64,000 bases of DNA, from contig NC_053043.1 in NCBI RefSeq assembly GCF_003473485.1, forward strand, positions 15,033,001 through 15,097,000. The letters run 5' to 3'. The notes below the pieces were generated by a model. The model saw nothing but the letters and a program-made list of their open reading frames with translations. It did not search any database and was not told the origin of the DNA. Source of the stretch: Medicago truncatula. Taxonomy: Eukaryota; Streptophyta; Magnoliopsida; Fabales; Fabaceae. Position 1 is the first letter of the stretch, and the number at the start of each line of letters is the position of its first letter. Both the position numbers and the translations under genes were made by a program. Shown one piece after another: positions 34,148-45,750 of this stretch.

Positions 34148-35368
34148 ATGTTGAAGAAATTGTTTATCTCCCACAATGTTATTTTAGAAATCAACGCAAC
34201 AAAATCAACAACCCCAAAAATTGATCATCTTTTTCAACACTTCTCATTCCCAATTTCACTCACAAGATTCAGCACCACAACATCAACATCAGAATCCAAC
34301 ACTCACCCATTCGCTGCATCCTACCTCATCGACAATTTTGGTTTCTCACCTCAATCTGCTCTTAAAGCTTTCAACAACAAACAGGTTCGTTTCAATACCC
34401 TTGAAAAGCCTAATTCAGTTCTCACCTTCTTTCAAAATCATGGCTTTTCACACGAAAACATACGCATCATCATTAGAAAAGAACCATGGTTACTTTCATC
34501 ACAACCCCACAAAATGTTATTGCCAAAGTTTGAATATTTTCTATCCAAAGGTGCTTCTTCAGCTGATATTGTTTCATTGTTAACTGCAAACCCTACAATT
34601 TTACGAAGTAGCTTGGGCAAACGAATAATCCCTCTTTTTGAATTGTTAAGTAGGTTCTTTAAAACCAACAAGGATATCATTGTTTGCTTACTTCGACATT
34701 CAATGTCGTTTATTATTAGCCCATATCACCTTATTGTGGCTAATATCAATTTGATAACTGGTTTTGGAGTTTCTGATTCTACCATTGCTAAATTGCTTCA
34801 GAAAAGGCCATCTATATTTGGTTCAACTGATTTGATTAAGTCATTAGAGGAAGTTAAGCGTTTAGGGTTTCATCCTTCAACAACTACTTTTGGGACTGCT
34901 TTGACAGCCAAGAAAGGTTTAAGTAAAAAACTTTGGGATGAGAAAGTTGATGCCTTTAAGAAATGGGGTTGGTCTGATGAAGATGTTATTCGAGCATTTA
35001 GGAGTTATCCTAATATTTTGTTGGCTTCCATTGAAAAGATTAATTTGTTGATGATTTTTTGGGTCAATCAATTGGGTTGGGATTCCTTGGAACTTACTAA
35101 ATGTCCAATTATGTTTGGTTATAGTTTACATCAAAGGATCATTCCAAGGGCATCAGTTTTGCAATTTCTATTTATGAAAGGTTTGCGAGAAAAGAATGCA
35201 AGCTTAGTTGCACCATTTACTTATTCTGAGAAGCTGTTCTTGAACAAGTTTGTTTTCAGCTTTGAGGAGGAGTCTGATTATCTATTAAAGCTATATAATG
35301 AAAAACAGAAACTTGCAAATACAAAAGAGAACACTAGCATGCCTACCTCCAAATGTGTAATTTGTTGA
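34148..35368 (+). CDS. mTERF: mTERF family protein, copy B, intact, 406 aa, single exon
   Basis: The ATG at 34148 starts a serine/threonine-rich N-terminus (about 1-50) that fits a mitochondrial or plastid transit peptide. mTERF helical repeats follow, e.g. HPFAASYLIDNFGFS, KEPWLLSSQPHKMLLPKF, EYFLSKGASSADIVSLL, then KSLEEVKRLGFHPST, KKWGWSDEDVIRAFRSYP, and RIIPRASVLQFLFMKGL. The C-terminus ESDYLLKLYNEKQKLAN is shared by all copies. Single-exon structure and tandem arrangement are typical of the plant-expanded mTERF group. Members bind organelle nucleic acids and affect transcription, splicing or translation; the target of this one cannot be told from sequence. It is the only copy pointing away from a close inverted partner. 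Confidence 0.9.
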   Translation: MLKKLFISHNVILEINATKSTTPKIDHLFQHFSFPISLTRFSTTTSTSESNTHPFAASYLIDNFGFSPQSALKAFNNKQVRFNTLEKPNSVLTFFQNHGFSHENIRIIIRKEPWLLSSQPHKMLLPKFEYFLSKGASSADIVSLLTANPTILRSSLGKRIIPLFELLSRFFKTNKDIIVCLLRHSMSFIISPYHLIVANINLITGFGVSDSTIAKLLQKRPSIFGSTDLIKSLEEVKRLGFHPSTTTFGTALTAKKGLSKKLWDEKVDAFKKWGWSDEDVIRAFRSYPNILLASIEKINLLMIFWVNQLGWDSLELTKCPIMFGYSLHQRIIPRASVLQFLFMKGLREKNASLVAPFTYSEKLFLNKFVFSFEEESDYLLKLYNEKQKLANTKENTSMPTSKCVIC

Positions 35369-35768
35369 TCTTTTTTTATTTGAAGTAATTATGCTTTCTA
35401 GGTCAGGATAAGGGTTTAGTATTGTTAGCTTGTTTCATTTGCTATTTTGAACTACTGTTGGCTTTTGTTATCATCAATTATTATAGTTACAATTTCAACG
35501 CTCACACGTTACACACAACTTCATAGAGATCTTTTGAACTCACAAACCTCCAAAAATCTGTTCTTCAGCAACTATTGGTATATTTCTTCCTTTCTATTGT
35601 ATTGTTGCTGGTGCCCTTGCTGGACCATTTTTGTGCAGGTGTTGCGCCATTTCAAATTTAGTTGATTTTGTTCTTAAGACATTTGATAAAAATCCCCAAT
35701 GGAGCTATGAGTGGGTGTGCACTTGAGTTGTTCGATAGAATACGCCAACTGAATTATGATGTTAGGAA

Positions 35769-36892
35769 ACACATAGGGTGTGCAGTTCTTTATGAGGATG
35801 ATCCCAACTTTAATACCTTTTCCTTTTATCAACTTAATTATGTCCAGCGCGACAAGGTGACCAAATACGGTATCGATTATAGTTGAAATGCATGTGACGA
35901 AGCCAAAAAATGATCCGTAACTGGATAGAAGAAAAAACTGTGGATTCTCACAATTACTTTGTCATTATCAGCGGATGGACAGTGTTTACTGTCAAACAAA
36001 TATCTTAAAATTTCTTTAGGCCTTATACATGTGAAAGTTCAAATGGTCTTGCATTTAGTCCGGGAATGTTTGTCTCATGGTGTTAGTTTTTCCTTGTTTA
36101 TGTGGCCAAGAATCCATAGTATATACTCCTTTTCCTTGTTTATATATGCAGATTCTCAAGCTTTCAGCTTTAGACTTGTAAATGCACCTTTTAACTACTT
36201 TTTTTCCTTTTGTTCTCTACACATTGTCATTTTAGCCAACAACTCACAATTAATTTACAACCTTCCCTTTTCCTATAACAGCCTTGGAGGATTTTATCTT
36301 TAAGGAGAAATTATTCAAGATTGATGTCGGAAAACCTTGAGCTAGTTGCAGACGAATCATGAGCTAGTTGCAGATGAAATTTCAATTCAGCCAAGGGTTC
36401 ATCAAATTTCAGTAAATCTTGAGCAACAGATTCCACCAAGGTGTCCCCACGAATGAACTTTGGTTCCATTTTTGGAGGACCCAAAATTGATTCTAAATGT
36501 GTAGAATTTATTTTTATATGTTTGATTGATCTCAAGTCGAACTGATTTCGTCTCTAGAATTGATTATTCTCTTAAGATGTGGGTGGGTGTTTGATGGTAA
36601 CCTTTTTCAACATATATCATGTTGCTGTTGTTTTTATTTTTGCTGGAACAAATGTGCGCTTGAGTTGTTTGATAGGATGTGCAGTTCTTTATGAGTATGA
36701 TCCCAACTTCAACACCTTTTCCTTTTACCAACTTAATTATGTCCAGCGCGACAAGGTGATCAAATCCGAGACCAATTAATTATTGTTAAAATGCGTGTGT
36801 TGAAGCCAAAAAATGATATGTAACTGGATATAAGAAAAAACAGTGGATTCTTCTGACAATTACTTTGTCATTATCAGCGGATGGACAGTATT
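35769..36892 (+). repeat. Direct duplication of about 215 bp downstream of mTERF copy B
   Basis: 35769-35985 and 36679-36892 are close copies. Both contain GTGCAGTTCTTTATGAG and the block CCAGCGCGACAAGGTGA, and both continue into TGTCATTATCAGCGGATGGA. In one frame both encode GCAVLYE.DPNFNTF and FYQLNYVQRDKV, with mainly silent differences within this stretch. I do not recognise the peptide and see no start or domain. Confidence 0.7.
36340..36457 (-). pseudogene. Gypsy integrase C-terminal scrap
   Basis: Minus-strand residues FIRGDTLVESVAQDLL and LAELKFHLQLAHDSS match the post-core region of gypsy integrase and resemble the plus-strand remnant at 26.9 kb. It lies between the two copies of the 215-bp repeat. 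No other part of the element was found beside it. Confidence 0.5.
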
Positions 36893-37249
36893 GATGGTTT
36901 GGTTGTTAGGGTATAGAATTTGGTTTGATTTCTCATATCTTTCTGCAAAATTATGTGTAATGCAAATCATGATTTGGTAGACTCTTTCTCTAGAATCATC
37001 TTTTTAAAATTGTTGGGGAATTGCCCTTCAATATTAACACTGGTGATTTGTATTATTCTCTATTTTATGAAATGTTAAGCGGTTGTTTACCGTAAAAAAG
37101 AAGTTACAATTTATGTAGGCCTTATACATTTGAAAATTCAAATGGTCTTGCAAACTTAATTTTGGTCCTGTTATGTTGTGTATGTAACCAGGTTGTAAGG
37201 TCATCTGATGTGGATCCAATAAGGATTCACCATACAAGAATCTTTGACC

Positions 37250-37830
37250 TAAGTGTAAATTTCTTAAATTGAGATAGAAAATGAAGGAAAATGATAGAAA
37301 AATCTAAGAAAATTTACCAAACTAGGAATAGAAAGAAAACATACAAATGGAATTAGATGAGAAATGGGAAGAACGATCGCCACATTCAAGATGAACTATA
37401 AGATCGAATCGCGGATCCACTACAAGAATAAGATGCTCTTGATAAGGATCTAGATTTGGTTCATCCAAGAACCTAGAAGAGCAATTCTAACTCTCCCTCC
37501 AATCAAAGATTGAAAAATATCAAATTGTATTAACCTCCTTCAAAAATGATAACAAAGATGTTATTTATACTTACTCATTGGCCATCACATATAAGGCCCA
37601 ATAAGGAACTAGAAAAACAAGGAGCATTATCCAACTCCAAAATAAAAGTAATCTAATGTTTTTAAACTAAATACTATTACAATTAATATTCACTAAAGAG
37701 AGTGTAAAATAGTATGGATTATTATTGGGAACAATCTTGGTGTCCAAAAATAATGAGATTTGATCTTCAAGATTTTCCCTTAATTTCTTCACCCTAACCC
37801 TTGTCATGGGGCCACCAACTCCTTTGATAT
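37250..37830 (-). mobile_element. Collapsed gypsy remnant: gag start next to LTR-like DNA
   Basis: On the minus strand GATATCAAAGGAGTTGG resembles a decayed tRNA-Met primer site. It is followed by CCATGACAAGGGTTAGGGTG, which encodes a MTRVRVKKLREN gag-like start (37806 downwards). Soon after comes LTR-like sequence with TATAAATAAC (about 37560-37570). The whole pol is missing, as in large-deletion derivatives. Confidence 0.4.
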
Positions 37831-38002
37831 CAACTTGTCGACTCTTGTAACTTGTTCCTTCATCCTCATTATCATCCCATCAGCTTGAAATCCACATGTA
37901 ATTCTTGTGTGACAGGATGGCTTCCCAATGCCCTTTTCAATTGACATGGAAAACATGATGTATGTGTCTAGAAGAAGGAATTTGTAGTTTAAAAGCCTAC
38001 CC

Positions 38003-38137
38003 GGAAAATACTTGGGTGACATTGGTGATATTGGCCAATCACAATGCCACAATGTTTGTGTTTCTCTCTCTTTCACAAGCATTGTGACATTGTGATTGGC
38101 CAATGTCACTCAACTCTATGTCACCCAAGTATTATCC
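38003..38137. mobile_element. Small inverted-repeat MITE (135 bp)
   Basis: GGAAAATACTTGGGTGACAT pairs with ATGTCACCCAAGTATTATCC. The arms continue through TTGGCCAATCACAATG / CATTGTGATTGGCCAA, so nearly the whole element folds into one hairpin. Target duplication not resolved. Confidence 0.65.
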
Positions 38138-38536
38138 CTCCAATTTAGGATATTATTTGTACTAGTACTAGCATACTATCTATTTTTGTACCAGCTATTC
38201 TCTTGTTTGAATTGCGAAACTATTTCACGTCCTTAATGAACACCTTAAGATTTGCATGGACAACAACTTTTTTAGCATTATCAAATTTCCTTTTTCAAAG
38301 TTGATGTCTGATTATAGAAGAAAAGTTAGAGTCAACAACTGAGAATGATGCGATGAACTTCAAATAACTAAGAAATGTAAGAAAATCTAAATCAACAGTA
38401 AGAACATAATTGAAGACTAGAAGGATCCAAGACTGAACGAGATTGTGAAAAGATAAGGAAAATAAAACTGCAAATTTACAATTTTCAACAAATTGTATGT
38501 TAGAGGATATTACAAAATGTTGCAAGAAAATGAGAA

Positions 38537-39357
38537 GAGTTTTTCTACTTGCACCCTAGTTAATCATGGTTGCACCCCAAAATGACAAGATTACCCTTTC
38601 ATAAAATTTGATTTTCAAAAAGCCTATTCCTTCTTTTTTGGTTACACCCCAAAACCCTTCTTCCAAAACCATAATTCTCCAATCGATCGATTGTGTTCTG
38701 CGAAGATTTTCAAAACCATACTTTCTCACGTGCATTCATGATTTCAAAGAAAATTCGAAGCAAATCAGGTTAGCAAGTGTTGTTCTTCAATCGATTGTGT
38801 TTTCTTGTTATGGGTTCTCAGTTCTGATTTTGTGTTTTCCTTGTTCTGCGATTCACAGTTCTGCGATTTTGTAAAATCAGTTTAAGTAGGTTCATGTAAA
38901 CTCAGTTTAAGTAGGTTCATGTAAACTCAGATTAAGTAGGTTCATGTAAACTCAATTTAAGTAGGTTCATGTAAACTTAGTTTACATGAACCTACTTAAA
39001 CTGAATTTAAGTTAACCTTGCCAATGTAAATTAAAATCGTAATCGTACAGTGCATCATTGCAGTTGAAGGAAAAAAAATTGAAACTAGCAAATAGAAGAA
39101 GAAATTCACTTACTTATATCCAATTGAGTATGGATGAAAAATATTTTGATTCACTCTTTAATTTTCATGGAGATTGATATTGAACATCAAATTGTTTGAT
39201 CGATCGCTTTGTGGGGTGAAAGAGGGTGAAACTCACTGACAATGAATAAAATTAGGGTTTTAAGAAAATTTATATAAAAGGGCAATTTTCGTATTATAAA
39301 AAAAATTAAGAAAATTTGGGTGTAACCAGAAAAACATGGGGTGTAAATAGAAAAACT
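38537..39357. mobile_element. Mutator-like MITE upstream of mTERF copy C (821 bp)
   Basis: GAGTTTTTCTACTTGCACCC pairs with GGTGTAAATAGAAAAACTC with few mismatches, and a second GGTTRCACCC block lies inside each arm. Flanking 9-mers AAATGAGAA (38528-38536) and AAATTAGAA (39358-39366) match at 8 of 9 positions. The frame at 38608-38874 inside it opens on a non-ATG codon and has no known domain. Confidence 0.7.
38874..39004. repeat. 25-bp tandem repeats capped by an inverted copy
   Basis: Four head-to-tail copies of a 25-bp unit containing TTTAAGTAGGTTCATGTAAA run from about 38878 to 38976. A reversed copy (TTTACATGAACCTACTTAAA, about 38982-39001) follows directly. The block can fold into alternative hairpins and sits in the middle of the MITE. 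Confidence 0.85.
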
Positions 39358-39592
39358 CAAATTAGAACAATAAATCCATTATGATGTTTAAACCGTGTGC
39401 ACTAACAATTGTCAGCATAAAGTGGTTGTACAAATATCATTTATATTTCCAGAAACATATAAATCAAAATAAATATAAATTAAAATTCATTGAATAAAAT
39501 TTAATATATTATCCAAAGAGAGAAGTAACATTTTGAAGTATTTATCTGGTCATCTCCAACACAACACTTACCTTGAACTCTCAGAATCAACC

Positions 39593-40801
39593 ATGTCCAA
39601 CAAATTGTTTTTCTCCCAGAATCTTGTTTTAGGTGTCATAACAACTAAATCAACAACCTTAAAATTCAACAACCACTTCTCATTCCCATTCTCACTCAAA
39701 TGCAGCAGCATCACAACATCTCAATCAGAATCAATCACACAACCTTTTGCTGTATCTTATCTTATCAACAATTTTGATTTCTCAACTGAATCAGCTCTCA
39801 AAGCTTTCAACCTCAGGCAAGTTCGTTTCAATACCCCAGATAATCCTGACTCAGTCATCAACTTCTTTCAAAACCATGGTTTTTCACACTCTGACATACG
39901 CATCATCATCAAAAAAGCACCATGGTTACTTTCATCACAACCCCACAAAAGGTTATTGCCTAAGTTTCAATTTTTTATATCCAACGGTGCTTCTTTATCT
40001 GATATTGTTCCATTGTTAACTGCAAACCCTCACATTTTACAAAGTAGCTTGGACAAACGGATAATCCCTCTTTTTCAATTATTAAATAGGTTTTTGAAAA
40101 CCAACAAGGATACTATTGTTTACTTAATTCTAAATTCAAGGTCGTTTATAACTCCCCTTCACCTTCTAGAGGCTAATATCAATTTGATGGTTGATTTTGG
40201 AGTTTGTGATTCTGCCATTGCTAGATTGCTTCGAACTAGGAAATCTATATATTGTTCAAATGATTTGATTAAGTCATTGGAGGACGTTAAGGGTTTAGGG
40301 TTTGACCCTTCAACGGCCGCTTTTGGGACTGCTTTGGTGACCAAGCATTGTATGAGTAACATACTTTGGGATAAGAAAGTTGACGTCTTTAAGAAATGGG
40401 GTTGGTCTGATGAAGATGTTATTCGAGTATTTAGGTGTCAGCCTAGTTTGATGTTGGCTTCAATTGATAAGATTAATTTGGTGATGAGTTTTTGGGTTAA
40501 TCAAATGGGTTGGGATCCCTTGGAACTTACTAAATCTCCACTTATGTTTGGTTATAGTTTACCAAAACGGATCATTCCAAGAGCCTCAGTTTTGCAATTT
40601 ATTTTGATGAAAGGTTTGCGGAAAAAAAATGCGAGCTTAGGTAGACCATTTTCTTATTCTGAGAATATGTTCTTGAACAAGTGTGTTTTCAGCTTTAAGG
40701 AGGAGTCTGATTATCTGTTGAAGCTATATGACGAAAAAATGAAACTTGCAAATACAACGGAGAACAATGGGATGCCATCCACCAAATGTATAAGATTTTG
40801 A
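39593..40801 (+). CDS. mTERF: mTERF family protein, copy C, intact, 402 aa, single exon
   Basis: The ATG at 39593 is chosen because MSNKLFFSQNL aligns with the starts of copies A, B and D; the frame is open 20 codons further upstream but has no ATG there. The N-terminus is hydroxyl-rich and transit-like. The repeats include KAPWLLSSQPHKRLLPKF, SNGASLSDIVPLLTANP, KSLEDVKGLGFDPS, KKWGWSDEDVIRVFRCQP and RIIPRASVLQFILMKGL. It is closest by eye to copy D in the 5' half and leader. Its 3' flank, however, is nearly the same as that of copy E. Organellar localisation is expected from the family; the substrate is unknown. Confidence 0.9.
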   Translation: MSNKLFFSQNLVLGVITTKSTTLKFNNHFSFPFSLKCSSITTSQSESITQPFAVSYLINNFDFSTESALKAFNLRQVRFNTPDNPDSVINFFQNHGFSHSDIRIIIKKAPWLLSSQPHKRLLPKFQFFISNGASLSDIVPLLTANPHILQSSLDKRIIPLFQLLNRFLKTNKDTIVYLILNSRSFITPLHLLEANINLMVDFGVCDSAIARLLRTRKSIYCSNDLIKSLEDVKGLGFDPSTAAFGTALVTKHCMSNILWDKKVDVFKKWGWSDEDVIRVFRCQPSLMLASIDKINLVMSFWVNQMGWDPLELTKSPLMFGYSLPKRIIPRASVLQFILMKGLRKKNASLGRPFSYSENMFLNKCVFSFKEESDYLLKLYDEKMKLANTTENNGMPSTKCIRF

Positions 40802-42700
40802 TCTTCTTTTGTAATATAACCTTATCTTGTTCCTTCTTTGATTTCAAGTACTTATTCTTTCTAGGCCAGGATAAGGGGTTGGTATTGTTGGCTTGTTTCA
40901 TTTACTAATTTGAACTACTGTTATTTTTTCGTTACCATCAATTTTAGTTACAATTTCGATGCATAGGTCTTGCATTTTGTATATAGTAGTTACAATTTCT
41001 TTAGACCTTGTACTGTTGTACATGTGAAAGTTCAAATGGTCTTGCATTTGGTCTGAGAATGCTTGTCTCATCCTGTTAGTTCTTCTTTGTTTATTTGGCC
41101 CAAGAATCCATAGTATATACAAATTACATATGCAGATTCTTCATGATTGAAGCTTTCAGCTTTCAGCTTTAGACTTGTAAATGCATCTTTTAACTACTTT
41201 TTCTCTACACATTGTCATTTTAAGGGAACTTCTATCTTTTAAGATTTAAGTAAGTTACCATTTTCTATTGCTAATATAGTCATATGCAATGAGATTAAAC
41301 AGATTTGTGGTCTTTTTTAAAGCAATCACAAGCTAACTCTCATCCGATCTGCTTGTTGGGTCGCTCAGAGAGGAAGGAAGCAATCCGTTTAGAAAGCGGA
41401 GGCCACTATCTTACTAAAAGCATGACATGATTTGTAAAGAGGTTAATGGAGAATGTGTAAATACTCACGGGTCGGAGTCCTGGGTGAAGATGTGCTGCTG
41501 GTTGTCATTGAACCAGTGCTTTCCTATGGTAGAAGAAACTGATGGAAATTGACATTGATTGGGGATTTCATATATCAATTGGATCTAAATATAGACGGCA
41601 ATAATCAAATCCTTCTCTAATCCCTGATGTTTGTCTTCCAGGTAGTCTATACTTCAATCCATGGACCATAGTCATCGAAGAGGGAGAGGATATGGAATCC
41701 GGCAGCAAGGGGAAAAATTTCTTGGGCAAAACAAGATAAGTTATATAATGAAAATACGACTAATTTATGTTATCACAGGTTTTTTTTTTTTCAATGTTGT
41801 TTTCAGCCCATCACCAATTTTTTATTAAAATTTCTATAAATTTTTCTTGTATGAATTATTTAGATTTTTATTGGGTAGTGTATGAAAGACGTAGTTTTTG
41901 ATAGAACACTCTGGTTTCGTTTGATTCATGTAGCCGACGCAACTTAGTGGGATAAGGCTTGGTTGCTGTTGTTGTTGTTTTGATGTTTGAAACAATGGTG
42001 CAGCAATACATGCAGAAACTTACAGACCAATGTTGCGCCTCATTAGACATCTAAAAAACAAAACCAACAATACGATGAAGGAGGATCATGAGAACAGGGT
42101 TGATGAACTACAATATATTTTATCAACAATGGATCACGTTTCCTTTAGCTTGCCATAGCATTTTCACTAATTTCCTTCGCTTTACATTCTGTTAGAACGG
42201 ATTTGTCATTTTCCCTTGCTGCAATTTGATTCCATTTTTGTGTTATTCATATCATGCGGATCTGTTGACATCTGGCTGTGATCATTGTAATTGATTGAAG
42301 ACTATTTAGCTAACTTTGATTGAACGAAAAAGGCAAGCAAGAATTAAGTCACATTTTCCCTCTGTCAAATTCTCTTTCTGTTTGGACTTCTATTTCTGTG
42401 TCTTATCACCTTCCCATTGTATGATGGGTTTTGTTTGATTGCATTTTAAAGAGTACAGCTTCACATGTTACATGTTAACTGAAAACACGGTATTATGTGC
42501 ATACAATTTAGTTGATTGTGCAGTTTGTAAATTTCTGATATATTATACAATTAGATTTTTCACAAGTTATATGTTTTCTTTTGACTTGTTGCATGCATCT
42601 TGACTAAATTTCAGTTTGTAAATCTCTTAAAGCTTAAAGAATTGTTTCTGTTATACATTTTGGAGAGACTGTGCATGTAATAAGACAAGTATATTAGCAT
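40802..42700 (+). repeat. 3' flank shared with mTERF copy E (segmental duplication)
   Basis: This 1.9 kb matches 51336-53252 almost throughout and stops sharply after AAGTATATTAGCAT in both. Parts recur after copy D (47297-48360), copy B (35369 onward) and, inverted, after copy A. No gene was recognised inside except an RTE-LINE tail. Shared flanks show that genes and flanks were duplicated as blocks. Confidence 0.85.
41882..41980 (+). mobile_element. RTE-clade LINE 3' tail with (TTG)n
   Basis: VFDRTLWFRLIHVAD followed by CAACTTAGTGGGATAAGGCT and a TTG/CTG repeat is the usual end of plant RTE-type LINEs. Only about 100 bp remains. A sister copy lies at the same place in the duplicated flank at 52.4 kb. 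Confidence 0.65.
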
Positions 42701-43204
42701 AGAGCCTCCAACTCAGTCAAAACAAAATGGGACTAGACAATGACGTAAGAAACCATGGTCCATGTTTGTAGCAATACTAACCATATTGCGTGATAACGGG
42801 CAAGACACGCGATCGTAGTGGAGCTACACAACAAGAACAGTGTCAGCGGATCATGTCTTGAAGGAGGAGACCGACAACCAAACGTGGGGTGACATGATCC
42901 CGTAAACGAGGAAAAATCATACACCATCAAAATAGCTGAGAATAGGTTTAGCATTGTAGGCAATGTTGTTTGGCTAATATGCAATAGTTTTAATATAAAA
43001 ACTCAGTTCATACACTGTAATTAACTTATCCAATCAATGAAACAAATTTATTTCACATTTTTTATCCTTTTATTTTTCTGTCTTTAGCTTTATTTTATAC
43101 GTTTGTTGATGTAGCTCAAAAACTAAAAAAATAATCATACATAACAAAATGTGGGAGAAGTTAAGAGAATTCATAACTGATCCGCAAATTAATCTACGGG
43201 AGTG
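42701..43204. other. No supported gene
   Basis: A minus-strand frame (42733-42984, 83 codons) has no recognisable domain. The rest is AT-rich. Confidence 0.4.
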
Positions 43205-43370
43205 GTTATGGTGCATAAGGAAATTCTTATGCACCGTGCATAAATCTCAACATAATTGCTTCCTACACCCCCAAAGTGAGCCAAAACCATTTTTGTTCAA
43301 AATAAAAGAAATCTGATGGTTGTGATGTGTTTATGCACGGTGCATAAGGAAATAACTTATGCACCATAAC
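43205..43370. mobile_element. MITE with GTTATGGTGCATAAG ends (166 bp)
   Basis: GTTATGGTGCATAAGGAAAT and its near-inverse ending CTTATGCACCATAAC close the element. TTATGCACCGTGCATAAA and TTTATGCACGGTGCATAA repeat the palindromic theme inside. Target duplication not identified. Confidence 0.7.
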
Positions 43371-43871
43371 TTTTGCCGTCCATATAATGGTTGAGCATTG
43401 GAGTGTGTAGTTCGAATTAGTTTCATCTATTGGTCCGATTAGAAAACTCAATGGAAGCTAGTGTAATTTTCCCTAATTAAAAAAAATAATAATGGTTTGT
43501 TTGAGAAATGTCATTTCATCATATATAGTTTATTTCATGAAATTTCAAAGGAAAAAAAAAATGCTTATTTCACGAATTTATATTTTATTTTTCAGACGAT
43601 ATTTTAAATAACGTTTAAGCTCTTAACTTAACATTTTTTTCTTTAATTTTTATTTTTATTATTTTATTTAAAATTCAATTTTACCCATTAGAATTTATTA
43701 TCATATAAAATGATATATATGGTTCCTTGATAGATATCGTTGTTAAAGATATTATATGATGTACGTAAAGGTTAGAGTGCGAACTTCATTCATTCATTCA
43801 TCATAAAAAGGTGAATTTCTAAATTGTTAGACTACTTAAAAAAATCCATTTGTCTTTCCTATAAGTGTACC
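43371..43871. other. AT-rich DNA between MITE and LINE
   Basis: No gene or repeat supported. Confidence 0.4.
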
Positions 43872-45750
43872 TTTTTTTTTTTTTTTTTAACAATAAAAAA
43901 TGGAATTATATTAACAACAAGAGTCTCATTAGCACAAGGCGTGCCTCAAAGACTCGTCAAGAAAACACCAAAAAGTAGAAGTCAGTACAACAACGAAACC
44001 AACTCAACCAATACCCAAACATTGTAAAGGGCTTGACCACCAACTATTAGTGTCAAACATAAAAGAGACTTTTCTAACTTTCAACCAACCTAAGGACAAA
44101 TATTTTACTTTGTCAAGCAACCTGGGCAAAGGAGTCACATGATTATTAAAACACCTATTGTTACGTTCAGTCCATAAGACCCAGACACAGAGTAGCCAAA
44201 TTAGTTGGAGAAAATATTTTGTCGCCTTACTCCCAACTGTTGTGTGAACAAACTGAACAAAGTGGTCAAACAAATCATTAGTATCCACTCCAACAAAACC
44301 AATCCAATCACGAACCATCAGCCAAAGTGAAGCGAAGGAAGAGCACGAAAGAAACAAATGTTGCGCCGACTCCAAAGCACCGTAACCAGAGACACACAAA
44401 CCAGCGTCTGGTGAAATGACACCTCTGTATATCAGATTCGATTTAGTAGGCAAACAATCATGTAGAAGCCTCCAAGCGAAAATTGATACCTTCAACAGAA
44501 CCTGTCTGTGCCAAATCATCTTCGCTGCTAGGTCCACCGGAGATAAGTCTGTAGAATTCAACACGTAATAAGCCCCCCGAACTGAATACCCCTGCTTGGG
44601 GTCCGGGATCCACAACCACTGATCTGAAACATTAACAAGCAAAGAAACATCAAACAGAAGAGCCCTACACTCCTCTAACATCTCCTCCTCCCACACCCAC
44701 AATCTCCGCCTCCACTGCCACGCCTCACCCCCTTCCTTGACCCCAAGAGAAAACAAATATTGCCACTGTAACATATTTATTCTCATAAAGCTCAAATAAC
44801 CTACGAAAACGAACACACAAAGGAACCGATCCCAACCAAGTATCAAACCAAAAAAGAGTATCATTCCCATCCTCTACCTTCCTAGTAACACAATAATGAA
44901 ACCAACCCCCCCTAACATCACCGTCCCCATCCCTAATCCTCCCTACCTCCCGCCACCAAGAAGAACAACTTCGGCCCCCAACCTCCAACCTCCCACATAC
45001 TTCGCCATAACGAGCGACTAAAACTCTATACCAAAATCCACCCCTATCCACTGACAACCTCCAACACCATTTCCCTAATAAGGCAATATTAAACTCCTTC
45101 AACTGTCTAACCCATAACCCTCCAAACTCCTTTTGGAGACAAACAGAACTCCAAGCTATCCAAGATATTTTCCTATAATCCTCACCCCCATCCCAAAAAA
45201 AAATATTAAATAAAGATTCAATGGTAGAGATTATACCTGACGGAGCTTTGAAGAAGGAAAGTGCATAGACAGGCCGAGAAGTCAAGACAGCTTTGAGAAC
45301 AACCAAGCAGCCACCAAAAGAGAGGAAACGACTATTCCAACCCGACAATCGAGCTTTAACACGATTCACAATTGGATCCCAGCAACACAAACGACGAGGA
45401 TTACCCCCAATCGACAAACCCAAGTATAAGAAAGGCACCTTACCCATTTTACAATTTAGCACTGACGCGACCTCGCTTAACCAGGAAGGGGCAATGTTAA
45501 CCCCCACCAACGAACTCTTATGGAAATTAACTTTCAACCCAGACATTGCCTCAAAGATAACAAGAACCGCCCTCATAGCACATACATTGGCCCAACTTTT
45601 AGTACCCCCCAGCAAAGTATCATCAACAAATTGGAGGTGGGACACCACCACCGGATTGACGTCCCTGATGCTATAACCATTGAGCAACTGAGTCGCAACC
45701 AGCGACCTCATCAAAACATTATGTGCAACGATCGGAGTCCGAACTCCCAA
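43872..45750 (-). mobile_element. 5'-truncated L1-type LINE ORF2 (RT C-terminus and zf-RVT)
   Basis: On the minus strand, reverse transcriptase enters after its 5' half is lost. It has the active-site block SHLQFVDDTLLGG (about 45600-45640), then PFLYLGLSIGGNPRR, LSGWNSRFLSFGG, and ALSFFKAPSG. A frame change near 44755-44770 shifts the rest into a second frame with the zf-RVT zinc-finger region (IFAWRLLHDCLPTKSNLI, then HLFLSCSSFASLW), ending at 44004. A poly(A) tail appears as the T run 43872-43888. Truncation at the 5' end is typical of LINE insertion. No target duplication was found. It separates mTERF copies C and D. Confidence 0.9.

Noticed and set aside
38608-38874. 88-codon frame
   Set aside because: Lies wholly inside a MITE, opens on a non-ATG codon and has no domain.
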